Part shown: positions 1-8,755 of the stretch, piece by piece | Numbering within the stretch: position 1 is the first letter of the stretch | Layout: each line of letters starts with the position of its first letter | DNA from: Deltaproteobacteria bacterium | GTDB lineage: Bacteria; Desulfobacterota; Dissulfuribacteria; Dissulfuribacterales; UBA3076 | DNA length: 48,322 nucleotides | Direction: 5' to 3' | Assembly (NCBI GenBank): GCA_011042225.1 | Contig: DQXT01000015.1 | Span: 1-48,322 of the forward strand | Position numbers and translations under genes: made by a program | The notes under the pieces: model-generated | What the model saw: only the letters and a program-made list of their open reading frames with translations | Databases searched by the model: none | What the model was told of the DNA's origin: nothing

Positions 1-138
1 CCATTTGGGCCTGAAGCGGACCGCGGCAAGTACTACGGATGTCTCATCCTCAAATCCGCCTGCAACGTCCGGACCCTTGAGATCCGATCCGGATCCATCA
101 TATTCGTTATGTTGTTTGTCATCTACTGCCATTGCCAT
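1..138 (-). CDS. PSP1/RicT-like protein, N-terminal part only (runs off the window)
   Basis: An open frame runs from an ATG at 138 out of the window at position 1, giving 46 residues. An in-frame ATG at 153 is an alternative start; AAAGAAG lies before the ATG at 138, so I prefer that one. An acidic, low-complexity leader is followed by VVLAAVRFRPKW, which resembles the start of the PSP1 domain (RicT/YaaT family), where a VGVRF-type strand opens the domain. In many bacteria this gene follows holB, as it does here. RicT acts in the Ric complex in Bacillus; its role in Desulfobacterota is unclear. The identification rests on a short match plus context. Confidence 0.5.
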   Translation of the reverse strand, partial: MAMAVDDKQHNEYDGSGSDLKGPDVAGGFEDETSVVLAAVRFRPKW

Positions 139-232
139 ATTTACTTCTTTCATAGGCCGATATGATAACAGATTTTTCAAGGAAAATCCTATAGACTTTC
201 GCCGATTAGGATCGCCGTTCAAAGTATATATA

Positions 233-1273
233 CTATACGAGGTCTTTTATCCAAAAAATGAGAACCGATTCCGCCAAAAAGTCCCTGCTTATATTTCGGT
301 CCAACATCCATTCCACCTTGTCAAGCCACTGGCAATACTCTGCCAGATCCTGACATGTAAATCGCCGGGAGATCGCCTGAAGCCCGTTCTCATAGTCAGG
401 ATTAAAAAGAATATGAGTACCTGGTTCCTGTCTTTCTTTCATATCTTTCACTCGAAGTCCTTTAAGCACCATAAGATCTCTAAGGAAAGTGCGGATTATC
501 TGTACGGCAAGTAGTATATTCTCCCTCTTACCTGAGATCCGCTTCGACAGGACAAACAGCCTCAACAGGGCTTTCCCCCTACTGGTTTTCAGGAATTCAA
601 ACAGATCTCCCCGCACTTTTAAAACCTCCTGCTCAACTAGATCTTCGGCCCTTGAGAGACTGCCTTCTGAAAAACAGGCCAGAAATCGGGCTGCATCAGG
701 GGGGCAAAGGCCTTCCAATTTTATGCGCTCCAAAAGCGCTCTTACCGACAGGCCTTCACAGGCCAACACCTGGCAACGCGATACGATAGTAGGCAAAAGG
801 GTCCTGACTGAGGTGGCGGTGAGAATAAGATGATTCCCGGCAGGTGGTTCTTCCAGTGTCTTTAAAAGGGCGTTCGCCGCTGGAAGATTTATTTTTTCGG
901 CCTCTATTATAAGACATACTCTACGTTGAGAATCCAGGGGGGGGAAAGACAAATCCCTTTGCAAACAACGAATCTGGTCCAATCTTATCATTGCCCCCTG
1001 GGGCCTTAAGATTACGAGATCAGGATGAGTCCGGTGATCGAACTTTAGACACCCAGCGCAAATGCCGCATGGAATCAAGCGATCTTTGCCAAGACAGGGA
1101 TTTTCACACAAGAGCAACTTTGCGAAGGAAAGGGCGAGGGCCTCTTTACCGGCTCCGGACGCCCCTGCCAATAAATAGGCATGGGCCAGAAGGCCCTTTT
1201 GCATCATACGGCCGAAAACACGGGTAAGCCTCCCCTGGCCTGAGACATCACTCACATTAGTTGCCTGTTTCAC
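233..1273 (-). CDS. holB: DNA polymerase III subunit delta' (clamp loader)
   Basis: A 346-residue AAA+ clamp-loader subunit. The P-loop region GASGAGKE is at residues 37-44. The cysteines of the zinc module are at 56, 60, 69, 72 and 75. LLKTLEEPP and the sensor-1 region with SRC are both present, followed by a helical C-terminal domain. The protein helps load the beta sliding clamp onto primed DNA. The P-loop has Ala-Ser where ATP-binding subunits have a Gly-rich motif, which fits delta' being a poor ATPase. The start overlaps the stop of the upstream HD-nuclease gene by 4 bases (ATGA), which points to translational coupling. Length and motifs are typical. Confidence 0.93.
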   Translation of the reverse strand: MKQATNVSDVSGQGRLTRVFGRMMQKGLLAHAYLLAGASGAGKEALALSFAKLLLCENPCLGKDRLIPCGICAGCLKFDHRTHPDLVILRPQGAMIRLDQIRCLQRDLSFPPLDSQRRVCLIIEAEKINLPAANALLKTLEEPPAGNHLILTATSVRTLLPTIVSRCQVLACEGLSVRALLERIKLEGLCPPDAARFLACFSEGSLSRAEDLVEQEVLKVRGDLFEFLKTSRGKALLRLFVLSKRISGKRENILLAVQIIRTFLRDLMVLKGLRVKDMKERQEPGTHILFNPDYENGLQAISRRFTCQDLAEYCQWLDKVEWMLDRNISRDFLAESVLIFWIKDLV

Positions 1274-2334
1274 ACCGTCTTTTTCTTAGACCACAGGCTG
1301 GGCTGTAAATCTAACCGGTCTTCTGTGCCGGCATCTTGGACCGCCTCTTTCCAGGCTTTATCCCCTGATACTCCTTCCGCGCGTGGGAGATAGAAATAAC
1401 GCTCAAAGAGCCTTTGGTATTCAGTCCAGCCGTGAGTCGGCCCTGGGATACCTTTTTTCAGCTTCCCAAGATAGTTGAGCTTGGCATCTAAATCATCTAT
1501 ATAATTCAGTGTTATAGCCTCCTCCATCATGGGAAGTACAGGCGCGCCAAACTCCTTCTGACCGTGATGGCTGATTATCAGGTGCTTAAGTGCGACTATC
1601 TGTTGAGAGGATTCTTTAATGCCCAGTCTTGCAACAAAGCCGTCAACAATAGAGATGCCCAGTACAATATGACCAAGGAGCCTTCCCTTGTCGGAATAGT
1701 CTATCGGAGGGCGGGAAAAGGTGAACTCTTCTATTTTCCCGATGTCGTGAATCAGGGCTGCCGATACCAGCAAATCCCGGTCAAGGTGAGGATATAGCTT
1801 AAAGACGGAATCCGCCAGCCTTGTCACCGATACGCTGTGTTCCAACAATCCGCCGATATAGGCATGATGCATCTTCTTTGCCGCTGGAGCCAGCCTAAAC
1901 GCCTCGCTTATTTTCCGGTCCGTGAAAATACCATTTAACAAAGAAGCCAAATCATTGGATTTGATTCCTTTGATATACTGTCTGAACTCCGACCAGAGTT
2001 CATCACTGTCAGCCTGAGAAACAGGGAGAAAGAGGCCTGGATCTATGTTGTCATCCCCTACTGATTCAAGGCGAGTGATCTTCAACTGGGTGATGTCCCT
2101 GAACTTCTGTGCCTCCCCCTTGATCCGGACATAATCTCCCGGAGCAAATACTGTGTCAAGCTGTTTAGCACCTTCCCAGACCCGGCTTTCAATCTCCCCG
2201 GTCCGGTCGGTAAGGGTGACGGCCAGATACGGCTCTCCATTTCTTGTCTCAAGCAATCGTTTGGAAGCGACACAAAAAATCCCTTCTATAGAAGCGGAAG
2301 GCCGAATTTCAGATATAAAAATTCCCTTTTCCAA
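1270..2334 (-). CDS. YhaM-like 3'-5' exoribonuclease (OB fold + HD domain)
   Basis: A 354-residue protein with an N-terminal OB-fold nucleic-acid binding domain (about residues 10-95) and an HD phosphohydrolase domain. Metal ligands expected for HD proteins are visible: His156/157, His166 in GGLLEHS, and the HD pair at 196-197 in IHDIGK. This order matches the YhaM/CBF1 family of 3'-5' exonucleases acting on RNA or single-stranded DNA. It lies 9 bases downstream of nadE and overlaps holB by 4 bases, so it probably belongs to one transcript with them. The exact substrate cannot be read from sequence. Confidence 0.8.
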   Translation of the reverse strand: MEKGIFISEIRPSASIEGIFCVASKRLLETRNGEPYLAVTLTDRTGEIESRVWEGAKQLDTVFAPGDYVRIKGEAQKFRDITQLKITRLESVGDDNIDPGLFLPVSQADSDELWSEFRQYIKGIKSNDLASLLNGIFTDRKISEAFRLAPAAKKMHHAYIGGLLEHSVSVTRLADSVFKLYPHLDRDLLVSAALIHDIGKIEEFTFSRPPIDYSDKGRLLGHIVLGISIVDGFVARLGIKESSQQIVALKHLIISHHGQKEFGAPVLPMMEEAITLNYIDDLDAKLNYLGKLKKGIPGPTHGWTEYQRLFERYFYLPRAEGVSGDKAWKEAVQDAGTEDRLDLQPSLWSKKKTV

Positions 2335-2343
2335 AACAATTAC

Positions 2344-3999
2344 CTAACCTATATTTTCTGCCTGTCTCCTATATCCGTGGCAAACCGGATATCTGCGGCC
2401 ATAACCAAAGGCCCTGGTAGTAACCCTGGGACCCATGGGGACTTGGTGACGCTTATACTCGCTGCGGTCGACCATTTGTATTATTCTGTATACTGTATCC
2501 GGATTAAAACCCTCTGCGATTATCCGGTCTGGCGGGGTGTTCTGTTCCAGGTATTTCTCAAGTATTGCATCCAGAATGTCGTAGGGCGGAAGATAGTCCC
2601 GGTCCTTTTGCCCCGGCCTCAGCTCCGCCGAAGGCGGCTTTGTCAGCACCCGCCTGGGGATTATCTCCTTCTCTGAGTTGAGATATCCAGCCACTTTATA
2701 CACCATGGTCTTAGGTAAATCAGAGATAAGGGCAAAACCCCCGCTCAGATCTCCGTAAAGTGTACAATAACCAACCGCTAGCTCCGATTTGTTGCCGGTA
2801 GAAAGAACCAGGTGGCCGAACTTGTTTGATATGGCCATGAGCAGGTTACCCCTGATCCTGGCCTGTATGTTCTCTTCAGTAACATCCCGCCCTTTTCCTT
2901 CAAAAACCGTTTCAAGGGTCTGAAGATATGAATCAAAGATACCTGATATGGGAGTTACAATAGTCCGGATTCCCAGGTTTCGGGCCAAGGCCTCTGCGTC
3001 CTCAATACTTGTTTCTGATGTATAAGGAGAAGGCATTATGACTCCAAGCACATTTGCAGGGCCAATGGCCTGTGCAGCAACTGCGGCGGTTAGAGAAGAA
3101 TCTATGCCGCCGCTCAGGCCCAGAATGGCCTTGTTGAAACCGCATCTGTCTGTATAGTCTTTCAGGCCCAGCTTGAGTGCCTTTACCACAGCTTCTTCTT
3201 TAGAGACCGAGATCGTGTGCTTTTCACCTTGCCGGGTGTCTGTGTCCACTGTGACCAAATCCTCTGCAAAGTCCTTTGCCTGGGCTATGATTTCTCCGGT
3301 AACATCAACAGCCATGCTGCCACCATCAAATATCAGACAATCCTGCCCACCGACTGCATTGATATAAAAAAACGGCCTGCGATATTTGGCGGCAAGGCGG
3401 CTCAGGACATGATAGCGAAAAGCGGCCTTTTCTATATCAAATGGAGAGGAATTTATTGTGATAAAGACATCAGCACCCTTTTCTGCAAGTTCAGCCACCG
3501 GGTTAACAGAGTAATGGCGTTCGGAGAAGACGACGCTGTCATTCCAGATGTCCTCGCATATGGTAACGCCGATAGAGAGCCCCTTAAAGTTTACCGGGGT
3601 ACTCCCGGTTCCCGGCTCAAAATACCTGGCTTCATCAAAGATATCATAGCTGGGAAGGAGCCGCTTATGCACCTCAGCCAGGACTTTTCCGTCTTCAAAC
3701 AGAATGGCTGTATTATGTATGGGTTTCCCGGCCCCTCTGGTATTCAGTGAAACGCAGCCATACAGGACGGCAATCCCCTTTACTTCTGACATCAGGCGAT
3801 CCGCAGCCCGCAGGTTTTCCTGTATAAATTCTCTGCGTTCCAGCAGATCCAGCGGGGGATAACCACATACCGCAAGCTCAGGGAATATGATCAGCTCACA
3901 CCCTTCCTCTCTGGCCTTACCCGCAAGGCGAATCATATGAACTACATTGTGCTTAAAGGCCCCTATTGCAGGATCATATTGTGCCAGACCTATTTTCAC
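2344..3999 (-). CDS. nadE: Glutamine-hydrolysing NAD+ synthetase
   Basis: A 551-residue two-domain enzyme. The N-terminal nitrilase-like glutaminase has the Glu-Lys-Cys triad at Glu41 (FPEL), Lys112 (HKRLLP) and Cys148 (TICED). The C-terminal synthetase has the ATP pyrophosphatase loop SGGIDSS near residue 295 and STGNKSE further on. It converts deamido-NAD+ to NAD+ using ATP and glutamine-derived ammonia, the last step of NAD biosynthesis. The length fits the bacterial glutamine-dependent form. It is followed closely by the HD nuclease and holB. Confidence 0.95.
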   Translation of the reverse strand: MKIGLAQYDPAIGAFKHNVVHMIRLAGKAREEGCELIIFPELAVCGYPPLDLLERREFIQENLRAADRLMSEVKGIAVLYGCVSLNTRGAGKPIHNTAILFEDGKVLAEVHKRLLPSYDIFDEARYFEPGTGSTPVNFKGLSIGVTICEDIWNDSVVFSERHYSVNPVAELAEKGADVFITINSSPFDIEKAAFRYHVLSRLAAKYRRPFFYINAVGGQDCLIFDGGSMAVDVTGEIIAQAKDFAEDLVTVDTDTRQGEKHTISVSKEEAVVKALKLGLKDYTDRCGFNKAILGLSGGIDSSLTAAVAAQAIGPANVLGVIMPSPYTSETSIEDAEALARNLGIRTIVTPISGIFDSYLQTLETVFEGKGRDVTEENIQARIRGNLLMAISNKFGHLVLSTGNKSELAVGYCTLYGDLSGGFALISDLPKTMVYKVAGYLNSEKEIIPRRVLTKPPSAELRPGQKDRDYLPPYDILDAILEKYLEQNTPPDRIIAEGFNPDTVYRIIQMVDRSEYKRHQVPMGPRVTTRAFGYGRRYPVCHGYRRQAENIG

Positions 4000-4035
4000 C
4001 TATTCCCCACAATCCGTAAGCGTTCACGAAACGTT

Positions 4036-4117
4036 GAAATTGGAAAATAGAAATTGGAAATTTGGCATTCATACTCTTGTTTCATATCTCCCAAATTTCT
4101 AATTTCCAATTTCAAGC
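4036..4117. repeat. Short inverted-repeat relic related to the element at 20188-20374
   Basis: Between nadE and sufB lie two arms of the type GAAATTGGAAATTTGG and CCAAATTTCTAATTTCC, facing each other and separated by about 26 bases. The right arm and the bases next to it (ACTCTTGTTTCATATCTCCC) match the right end of the longer element at 20188-20374, which has ACTCGTTTCATCTCTCCC. The simplest reading is an internal-deletion derivative of the same element that kept only the ends and lost its reading frame. The rest of the 4000-4168 spacer is AT-rich and shows no gene. Confidence 0.7.
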
Positions 4118-4168
4118 TGTGAATAGCTACCCCAATCCCTAACTCTTAATCCATAATCCATAATTCCC

Positions 4169-5362
4169 CTACATTCCCTTGTGACATTCTTCCACAACTT
4201 CCTGCAGTTCTTCATTCAGCTCCGAGGGCAGACCGTTGATCTTGATATCCAGAAATCCTCGAACTATAGTAGACGTTGCTTCTTCTTCATCAAGACCCCG
4301 TGCCATAAGATATTCGATCTCCTCTTGGGCTATTCGGCCTACGGCTGCTTCATGGGACATATCTACATCTGCTACATGGGCCTCAAGTTCAGGTATGGCA
4401 CGAATCACGCCATGTTCTGCCAATATCAGGCCCTGGCATTCAAGGTGAGCCTTAATATCAGGAGCAAGCCCGACAAGATGTCCTCTGGCCACTACCCGGC
4501 CGCCGGACGATATGGTCCGGGATATTATCTCGGACCTGCTTCCGGGTGCCTCAAGGATAACCTTGGCACCGATGTCTATATCAGAGCCCTCTGGGGCCAC
4601 GATGACTGAATTAAAGCGGGCCAAGGCATTGGGGCCTGCAAGGGTGGCTGTTGGAAGGGTCTGTACAGACTTCACCCCCTTAAGGGAAATATAGTTAGAG
4701 ATAAAGACGCCGTCCTCCTCTACCCTGATACCGGTACGGGGCCTTACGTAGACATTTTCACCCCAGCTATGGATCATGGTGAAAGTGAGCTTGGCCCCCT
4801 TCTTTACGTAAAATTCAGATATCCCTATGTGAAGTCCGGATCTCAGGTGAGGATGTGTGGAACACCCTGTGATGATATTTAACTCGGAGCCTTCTTCCGC
4901 TATCACTATATTGTGAACGCGCTGGGCCAAATTTTCATCCCGGATATAAAGACAGGTCTGAAGTGGATAAATCACCTTTTCACCTGGAAGGGCCCGAATA
5001 AAATAGCCATTATCGAGTTCCCGGTCAGCTTCCCTGGTAAAAGAATCTTTTTCTGCCGATATAAGCCTCCACCAATAGTCCTTGAGGCCGTTATATTTTT
5101 TGAAGGCCTCTGTAATGGGAAGCAGCTCTATGCCCGATGACCCACAATCACACCTCTGAACACTGTGGTTTGTCTGGACAAAGGTCCCTGTCCTATTCGG
5201 ATTTGTGAGATCGATTCCGGTCTGCTTGAGTCTTTCAAGCTCCTCTTCTTCAAACTCCCCTGTATCTTTCCGCCCCTCTGCCTCAGAGGCGGGGCTGAAG
5301 GTCTTCAGTAGTTCCTCATCACTCAAGTTCTTTTTATCGTAATGGTTTTCTGAATAATTCAT
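4169..5362 (-). CDS. sufB: SufB-like Fe-S cluster scaffold (minimal SUF/SMS type)
   Basis: A 397-residue SufB/SufD-family protein with the parallel beta-helix core and the C-terminal helical region. Residues equivalent to the catalytic Cys and His of SufB are visible in HLECQGLILAE and DVDMSHEAAVGR. Together with the ATPase SufC it assembles Fe-S clusters in the cytoplasm. It is paired with sufC only: no sufD, sufS, sufE or sufU is nearby. That matches the two-gene minimal SUF-like system described for archaea and strict anaerobes. The N-terminal region (to about residue 60) is charged and carries a CDCG motif at about 72-75. The start overlaps the end of sufC by 4 bases. Confidence 0.87.
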   Translation of the reverse strand: MNYSENHYDKKNLSDEELLKTFSPASEAEGRKDTGEFEEEELERLKQTGIDLTNPNRTGTFVQTNHSVQRCDCGSSGIELLPITEAFKKYNGLKDYWWRLISAEKDSFTREADRELDNGYFIRALPGEKVIYPLQTCLYIRDENLAQRVHNIVIAEEGSELNIITGCSTHPHLRSGLHIGISEFYVKKGAKLTFTMIHSWGENVYVRPRTGIRVEEDGVFISNYISLKGVKSVQTLPTATLAGPNALARFNSVIVAPEGSDIDIGAKVILEAPGSRSEIISRTISSGGRVVARGHLVGLAPDIKAHLECQGLILAEHGVIRAIPELEAHVADVDMSHEAAVGRIAQEEIEYLMARGLDEEEATSTIVRGFLDIKINGLPSELNEELQEVVEECHKGM

Positions 5363-6102
5363 ATCTTAAGGCCTTGTTCGAAAAGACGACATTTAGCGCA
5401 TTCCTCGTAACCGTAATTTTTGATTCTCTCAAATATATCCAGAGGATTTCCATGGCAGTATATCTGCCCATTCAGCATAACATGTCCCCTGTCGGCATTT
5501 ACATAGTTGAGTATAAGTCCTGTATGGGTAATTATCAGACCCGACTTCCGGCGTTTTGCAGGCAGGTCTTTTTGTAACAACTTGCGGATCATCTGACATA
5601 TTACATCCAGATTCTCAACATCAACACCTGATTCCGGCTCATCAAGAAGCAACAGATCAGGACTCTGAGCCAAAAGCTGGAGTAGTTCGGACTTCTTTAT
5701 CTCACCACCGGAAAAGCCGAGATTCACTTGCCTTTCCAGGAAATCTTCAAAATTATATGTAAGGGCCAACCGCCGCCCGACATCGATCTCCTTGCTGTAT
5801 AAGGCCAACAGGTTCTTAAGCTGTACGCCTCTCAAAGTAGGGGGGCGCTGGAAGGACAGCCCAAGCCCTAGCCTGGCCCTTTCATTGATCGGCAGATGCG
5901 TGATATCCTCTCCCTTGAAGATTATGTGACCGTGTTTGACCCTATAACCGGAAAAACCCATTAAGGTCATGAGCAAGGTTGTTTTCCCCGAACCGTTTTT
6001 ACCAAACAGGCAGTGTATCTCACCTGTTCCTATCCGGAGGTTGATTCCCTTGAGGATATCGCGGCCCTGCACTTCTACCCAAAGATCTTCTATCTTTAGC
6101 AT
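5359..6102 (-). CDS. sufC: SufC Fe-S assembly ATPase
   Basis: A 247-residue ABC-type ATPase. Walker A is FGKNGSGKTT at residues 33-42, the signature region is FSGGEIKKSE and Walker B is LLLLDEPESG. The Lys-Lys-Ser after the signature GGE is typical of SufC rather than of transporter ATPases. It has no membrane segment and no permease partner. It forms the two-gene unit sufC-sufB, overlapping by 4 bases, and drives conformational change of the SufB scaffold. Confidence 0.93.
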   Translation of the reverse strand: MLKIEDLWVEVQGRDILKGINLRIGTGEIHCLFGKNGSGKTTLLMTLMGFSGYRVKHGHIIFKGEDITHLPINERARLGLGLSFQRPPTLRGVQLKNLLALYSKEIDVGRRLALTYNFEDFLERQVNLGFSGGEIKKSELLQLLAQSPDLLLLDEPESGVDVENLDVICQMIRKLLQKDLPAKRRKSGLIITHTGLILNYVNADRGHVMLNGQIYCHGNPLDIFERIKNYGYEECAKCRLFEQGLKI

Positions 6103-6254
6103 AAAATGCCTGCTCTCCTAAATATGATGTGCATGAATTCCCTTAAATCAGGCATCAGAGTCAGCGGAAAGAATGTAATAGATATGCCCTGGATTTATAA
6201 GAAGCCCTGCAGAATAATTCATAATTGACCAGCCAACGGCTGGAAATGTCAAGC

Positions 6255-6464
6255 TCAAGTGAAGCGGGGAGAGCCACAACTCGATGCGCCACCGGGACTG
6301 CAGGAAACAGGACCTGTTGAAACAGAACTGAAGCTCGACAGCATCTTCCCGACTTCTTTCGATCCGCACTCAGGACATTTAATCCCCATCTTGTCCCTGG
6401 AAGAAAGCACAAAACTTTCAAAAATCTTGTTGCACTTTTCACATTTATATTCATAAATTGGCAT
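6255..6464 (-). CDS. FmdB-family zinc-ribbon protein
   Basis: A 69-residue protein starting MPIYEYKCEKC, the hallmark of the FmdB/CxxC zinc-ribbon family. Metal-binding cysteines are at 8, 11, 30 and 33. The tail is Ser/Gly/Cys-rich. I chose the ATG at 6464 because the family always begins with this MPxYEY motif; the frame stays open 15 codons further upstream. It lies 152 bases upstream of sufC on the same strand, so it may share its transcript. The molecular role of the family is not established. Confidence 0.85.
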   Translation of the reverse strand: MPIYEYKCEKCNKIFESFVLSSRDKMGIKCPECGSKEVGKMLSSFSSVSTGPVSCSPGGASSCGSPRFT

Positions 6465-6517
6465 AGAAGACTTGACCTCCATTCTTTTTAGCTCGATACT
6501 GGCGAACAACCCGAATG

Positions 6518-6546
6518 TAAGTTAATTTACAAAAACCGGTTGTCAA
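6518..6546 (-). promoter_or_regulatory. Candidate sigma70-type promoter for the FmdB/suf genes
   Basis: On the minus strand there is a perfect TTGACA at 6546-6541. A weak -10 candidate (AACTTA) lies 17 bases further on, about 55 bases before the FmdB start. The -35 match is good and the -10 match is poor, so this is tentative. No Rrf2/IscR-like regulator gene is near. Confidence 0.3.
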
Positions 6547-6619
6547 GGAAGACTGCAGAGAGAGACAATTATTCACTGCACATCGTGGGGTTTAAAGGTC
6601 GGAATAAAGGAGATTAATT

Positions 6620-7183
6620 TTGGATTATAAAGATCAACTTCGGAAGGTCTTGTCATCTGAAACTATTAAGACGCGGGTATGTGAGCTGGGGGAGCAAATT
6701 TCCAAGGATTATGAAGGGCGTCCTTTGGTAATTATCGGCATCCTCAACGGGGCCTTTATTTTCATGGCGGATCTTATTCGACACATAAAGAACCCTTTGC
6801 AGATTGACTTTGTGCGTCTAGCCAGTTATGGCTCTCAGGCAAAGTCATCCGGTCATATAAGCTTTACAAAGGACATTGAGATCGATATCAAGGACAAAGA
6901 TGTTTTGGTTGTGGAGGATATAGTAGACACGGGTTATACGCTTAAGTACCTGAAGGAGGTACTAAACCTGCATAATCCGGCTTCAATCAGGATTTGTTGT
7001 CTTATTGACAAAAAAGAACGGAGAAAGGTGTCTGTGGAAGTGGATTACGTTGGGTTCGATATACCCAGTGGGTTTCTGGTGGGCTATGGACTGGATTTCA
7101 ATGAGAATTACCGCGGTTTACCCGGGGTTTACCACCTCAATCCTGTTTATAAGCCGGAGGGATTCATGCCCTCGGACAGATGA
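6620..7183 (+). CDS. hpt: Hypoxanthine phosphoribosyltransferase
   Basis: A 187-residue purine-salvage enzyme that joins hypoxanthine or guanine to PRPP. The PRPP-binding motif VLVVEDIVDTGYTL is at residues 95-108, and the C-terminal DFNENYRGLPGVY region is typical of bacterial Hpt. The start is a TTG preceded by AAAGGAG at good spacing; there is no ATG at the right place. It stands alone on the plus strand, divergent from the FmdB/suf genes and convergent with the porin gene. Confidence 0.93.
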   Translation: MDYKDQLRKVLSSETIKTRVCELGEQISKDYEGRPLVIIGILNGAFIFMADLIRHIKNPLQIDFVRLASYGSQAKSSGHISFTKDIEIDIKDKDVLVVEDIVDTGYTLKYLKEVLNLHNPASIRICCLIDKKERRKVSVEVDYVGFDIPSGFLVGYGLDFNENYRGLPGVYHLNPVYKPEGFMPSDR

Positions 7184-7304
7184 GTTGGCATTTTGCCAAA
7201 TTAAGCCTTACTTTTAGAAAAAGTATTTTTGCAGTAAAAGATCAATAATTTTGTTTGCCTGCTCAAAATTTTGAGTCTTTAAAACTGTTTATAAGTTCAG
7301 TTAT

Positions 7305-7348
7305 GAAAGAGGCCCCGGCAAGACGAAAATATCTTTCCGGGACCTTTC
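7305..7348. terminator. Shared hairpin terminator between hpt and the porin gene
   Basis: GAAAGAGGCCCCGG and CCGGGACCTTTC can pair with two bulges around a loop of about 17 bases. A T-rich tail follows on the plus side and the flank on the other side is A-rich. It sits between two convergent genes and could serve both. A perfect 14-base palindrome (CTCAAAATTTTGAG, 7262-7275) just upstream may add to termination of hpt. Confidence 0.55.
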
Positions 7349-7367
7349 TTATTAATCAAGTTAAAAA

Positions 7368-8657
7368 TTAAAATTCTATGGCTATTTGACTGAAAAACAG
7401 GTCCCTTGAATCTCTGTCTTCAACATCAGATTTATCGTATTCGTCATAGAGATAGCCGAAGGAAAGTATCGTATTGTCAAAAATTTCCTGGTTAAAGTTT
7501 ATGCCATAACGATCTTTAGGAAATCCAAAATACTCGCAATCATTGGACCCTGCATACTTAATGGCGATCTCCAGATTTCGCCACCAGTTGTAATTATAGC
7601 CAACCTCAACGTTCCATACTTCCATATTTTCTACTTTTCCCACATCAGTGACATCGAAGGATCTCTCGATGCATAACTCCGCATTATCAGTAGCCGCCAT
7701 GTACTCAGCGTCAAAAAACAGGCCTTTATATCCAACATGGAAATAGGCAGCAGTACCCCCGACATAATCAGCAATATCAGCTCCGAGGCCGTCCAGTGCA
7801 TCTGTCAACCCGTCGGCCTCAAATACGTTGGAGATATATGATCCTCCGACCAGAAAATCTAAACCGCTATCCTCGTCTTCAAAGGCATAGTTGGCATCGA
7901 GACCGTAACTTTCAACAACATTATCGCCATCACCCCCGGCTTCTTCGACGTCACCGTTAAAGACATAACCTGAAACAGCAAAACCTTTATATTCAGCTCC
8001 GATTAATACGGCCTTCTCTGATGTCTCACCCATGGTGAGAGTCATAGGGACGTCGATAAGGGGATCATCAGGGAAATGCTCCAGGAGTGAACCATAAGGC
8101 ACGTACATCTTGCCGCCTTTGAAAAAGAAAGGAAACTTTTCCGTATTCCCCAGAGTGATAAATGCCTCATCAATGTCCACGCTTGTTTCCTCTCCAAAGG
8201 TGGCGTCTTCATACAGCAACACCATTTCCCCATTTACCCAGTCATTGACTTCTGCTGAAATTCCGATTTGAGCGGTAGTCAGGCAAATGTCGCTGTCCTG
8301 TTTATGACCTTCCCTTTTCCTGTCAACGCTCTGATAAGCACCTCCAAATTCAAGCAGGCCATTGATGGTGATGCGGTTTTCCAGATCAGACAAAAAGCCC
8401 GTGGCAGGTGTCTTTTTCTCCAGTTTTTCTTCTATCTGGCTAACCCGCCGTTCTACCTCAGCAGGCATAGTCTTCGCTTTCATTTCGCTGAGTTGCTGTT
8501 CCACTTGCTTCAGTCGATCAGTCAGGAACTGATTTTGTCGGATCAGTTCCTGTACCTGCTGTTCAAGACCAACCTCGGCCGCAGAAGAACCTGGAATCCA
8601 GGAAATTATTGCCATTCCCGCCATGAACAAGCTCAATAATAAAATCCTCCGATTCAT
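7368..8657 (-). CDS. Outer-membrane porin, LbtU-like
   Basis: A 429-residue protein. A signal peptide (MNRRILLLSLFMAGM, cleavage near residue 27, after SSA) is followed by a short coiled coil (about 30-75, EQQVQELIRQNQFL) and then a long, acidic, aromatic-rich region with alternating beta strands ending in Phe (AIEF). This is the layout of outer-membrane beta-barrel porins. ITINGLLEFGGAYQS recalls the LbtU-type siderophore porins, but the ligand cannot be told from sequence. I chose the ATG at 8657 because AGGGAGAAGG precedes it and the signal peptide starts there. A riboswitch-like leader (8756-8840) and a half operator (8719-8732) lie upstream, linking it to the iron locus. Confidence 0.75.
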   Translation of the reverse strand: MNRRILLLSLFMAGMAIISWIPGSSAAEVGLEQQVQELIRQNQFLTDRLKQVEQQLSEMKAKTMPAEVERRVSQIEEKLEKKTPATGFLSDLENRITINGLLEFGGAYQSVDRKREGHKQDSDICLTTAQIGISAEVNDWVNGEMVLLYEDATFGEETSVDIDEAFITLGNTEKFPFFFKGGKMYVPYGSLLEHFPDDPLIDVPMTLTMGETSEKAVLIGAEYKGFAVSGYVFNGDVEEAGGDGDNVVESYGLDANYAFEDEDSGLDFLVGGSYISNVFEADGLTDALDGLGADIADYVGGTAAYFHVGYKGLFFDAEYMAATDNAELCIERSFDVTDVGKVENMEVWNVEVGYNYNWWRNLEIAIKYAGSNDCEYFGFPKDRYGINFNQEIFDNTILSFGYLYDEYDKSDVEDRDSRDLFFSQIAIEF

Positions 8658-8718
8658 AATACCTTCTCCCTTTAATAATTTTTTGTTGTATTTTAAGTGC
8701 ATGAATTTATAATAATTA

Positions 8719-8732
8719 TTAGACATAAATAA
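8719..8732. promoter_or_regulatory. Weak match to the DtxR-type operator upstream of the porin gene
   Basis: TTAGACATAAATAA shares its left half with the TTAGACATATCTAA boxes at 17576 and 18395, but the right half is degenerate. It lies between the riboswitch-like leader and the porin start. It may be a weak site or chance in AT-rich DNA. Confidence 0.3.
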
Positions 8733-8755
8733 TTATTGCACCTTGTTTTTAGTCC

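Noticed and set aside
5-514. Plus-strand open frame of 169 codons across the start of the window
   Set aside because: It is antisense to the PSP1-like start and to holB, has no ribosome binding site or recognisable family, and overlaps clearly coding minus-strand sequence.
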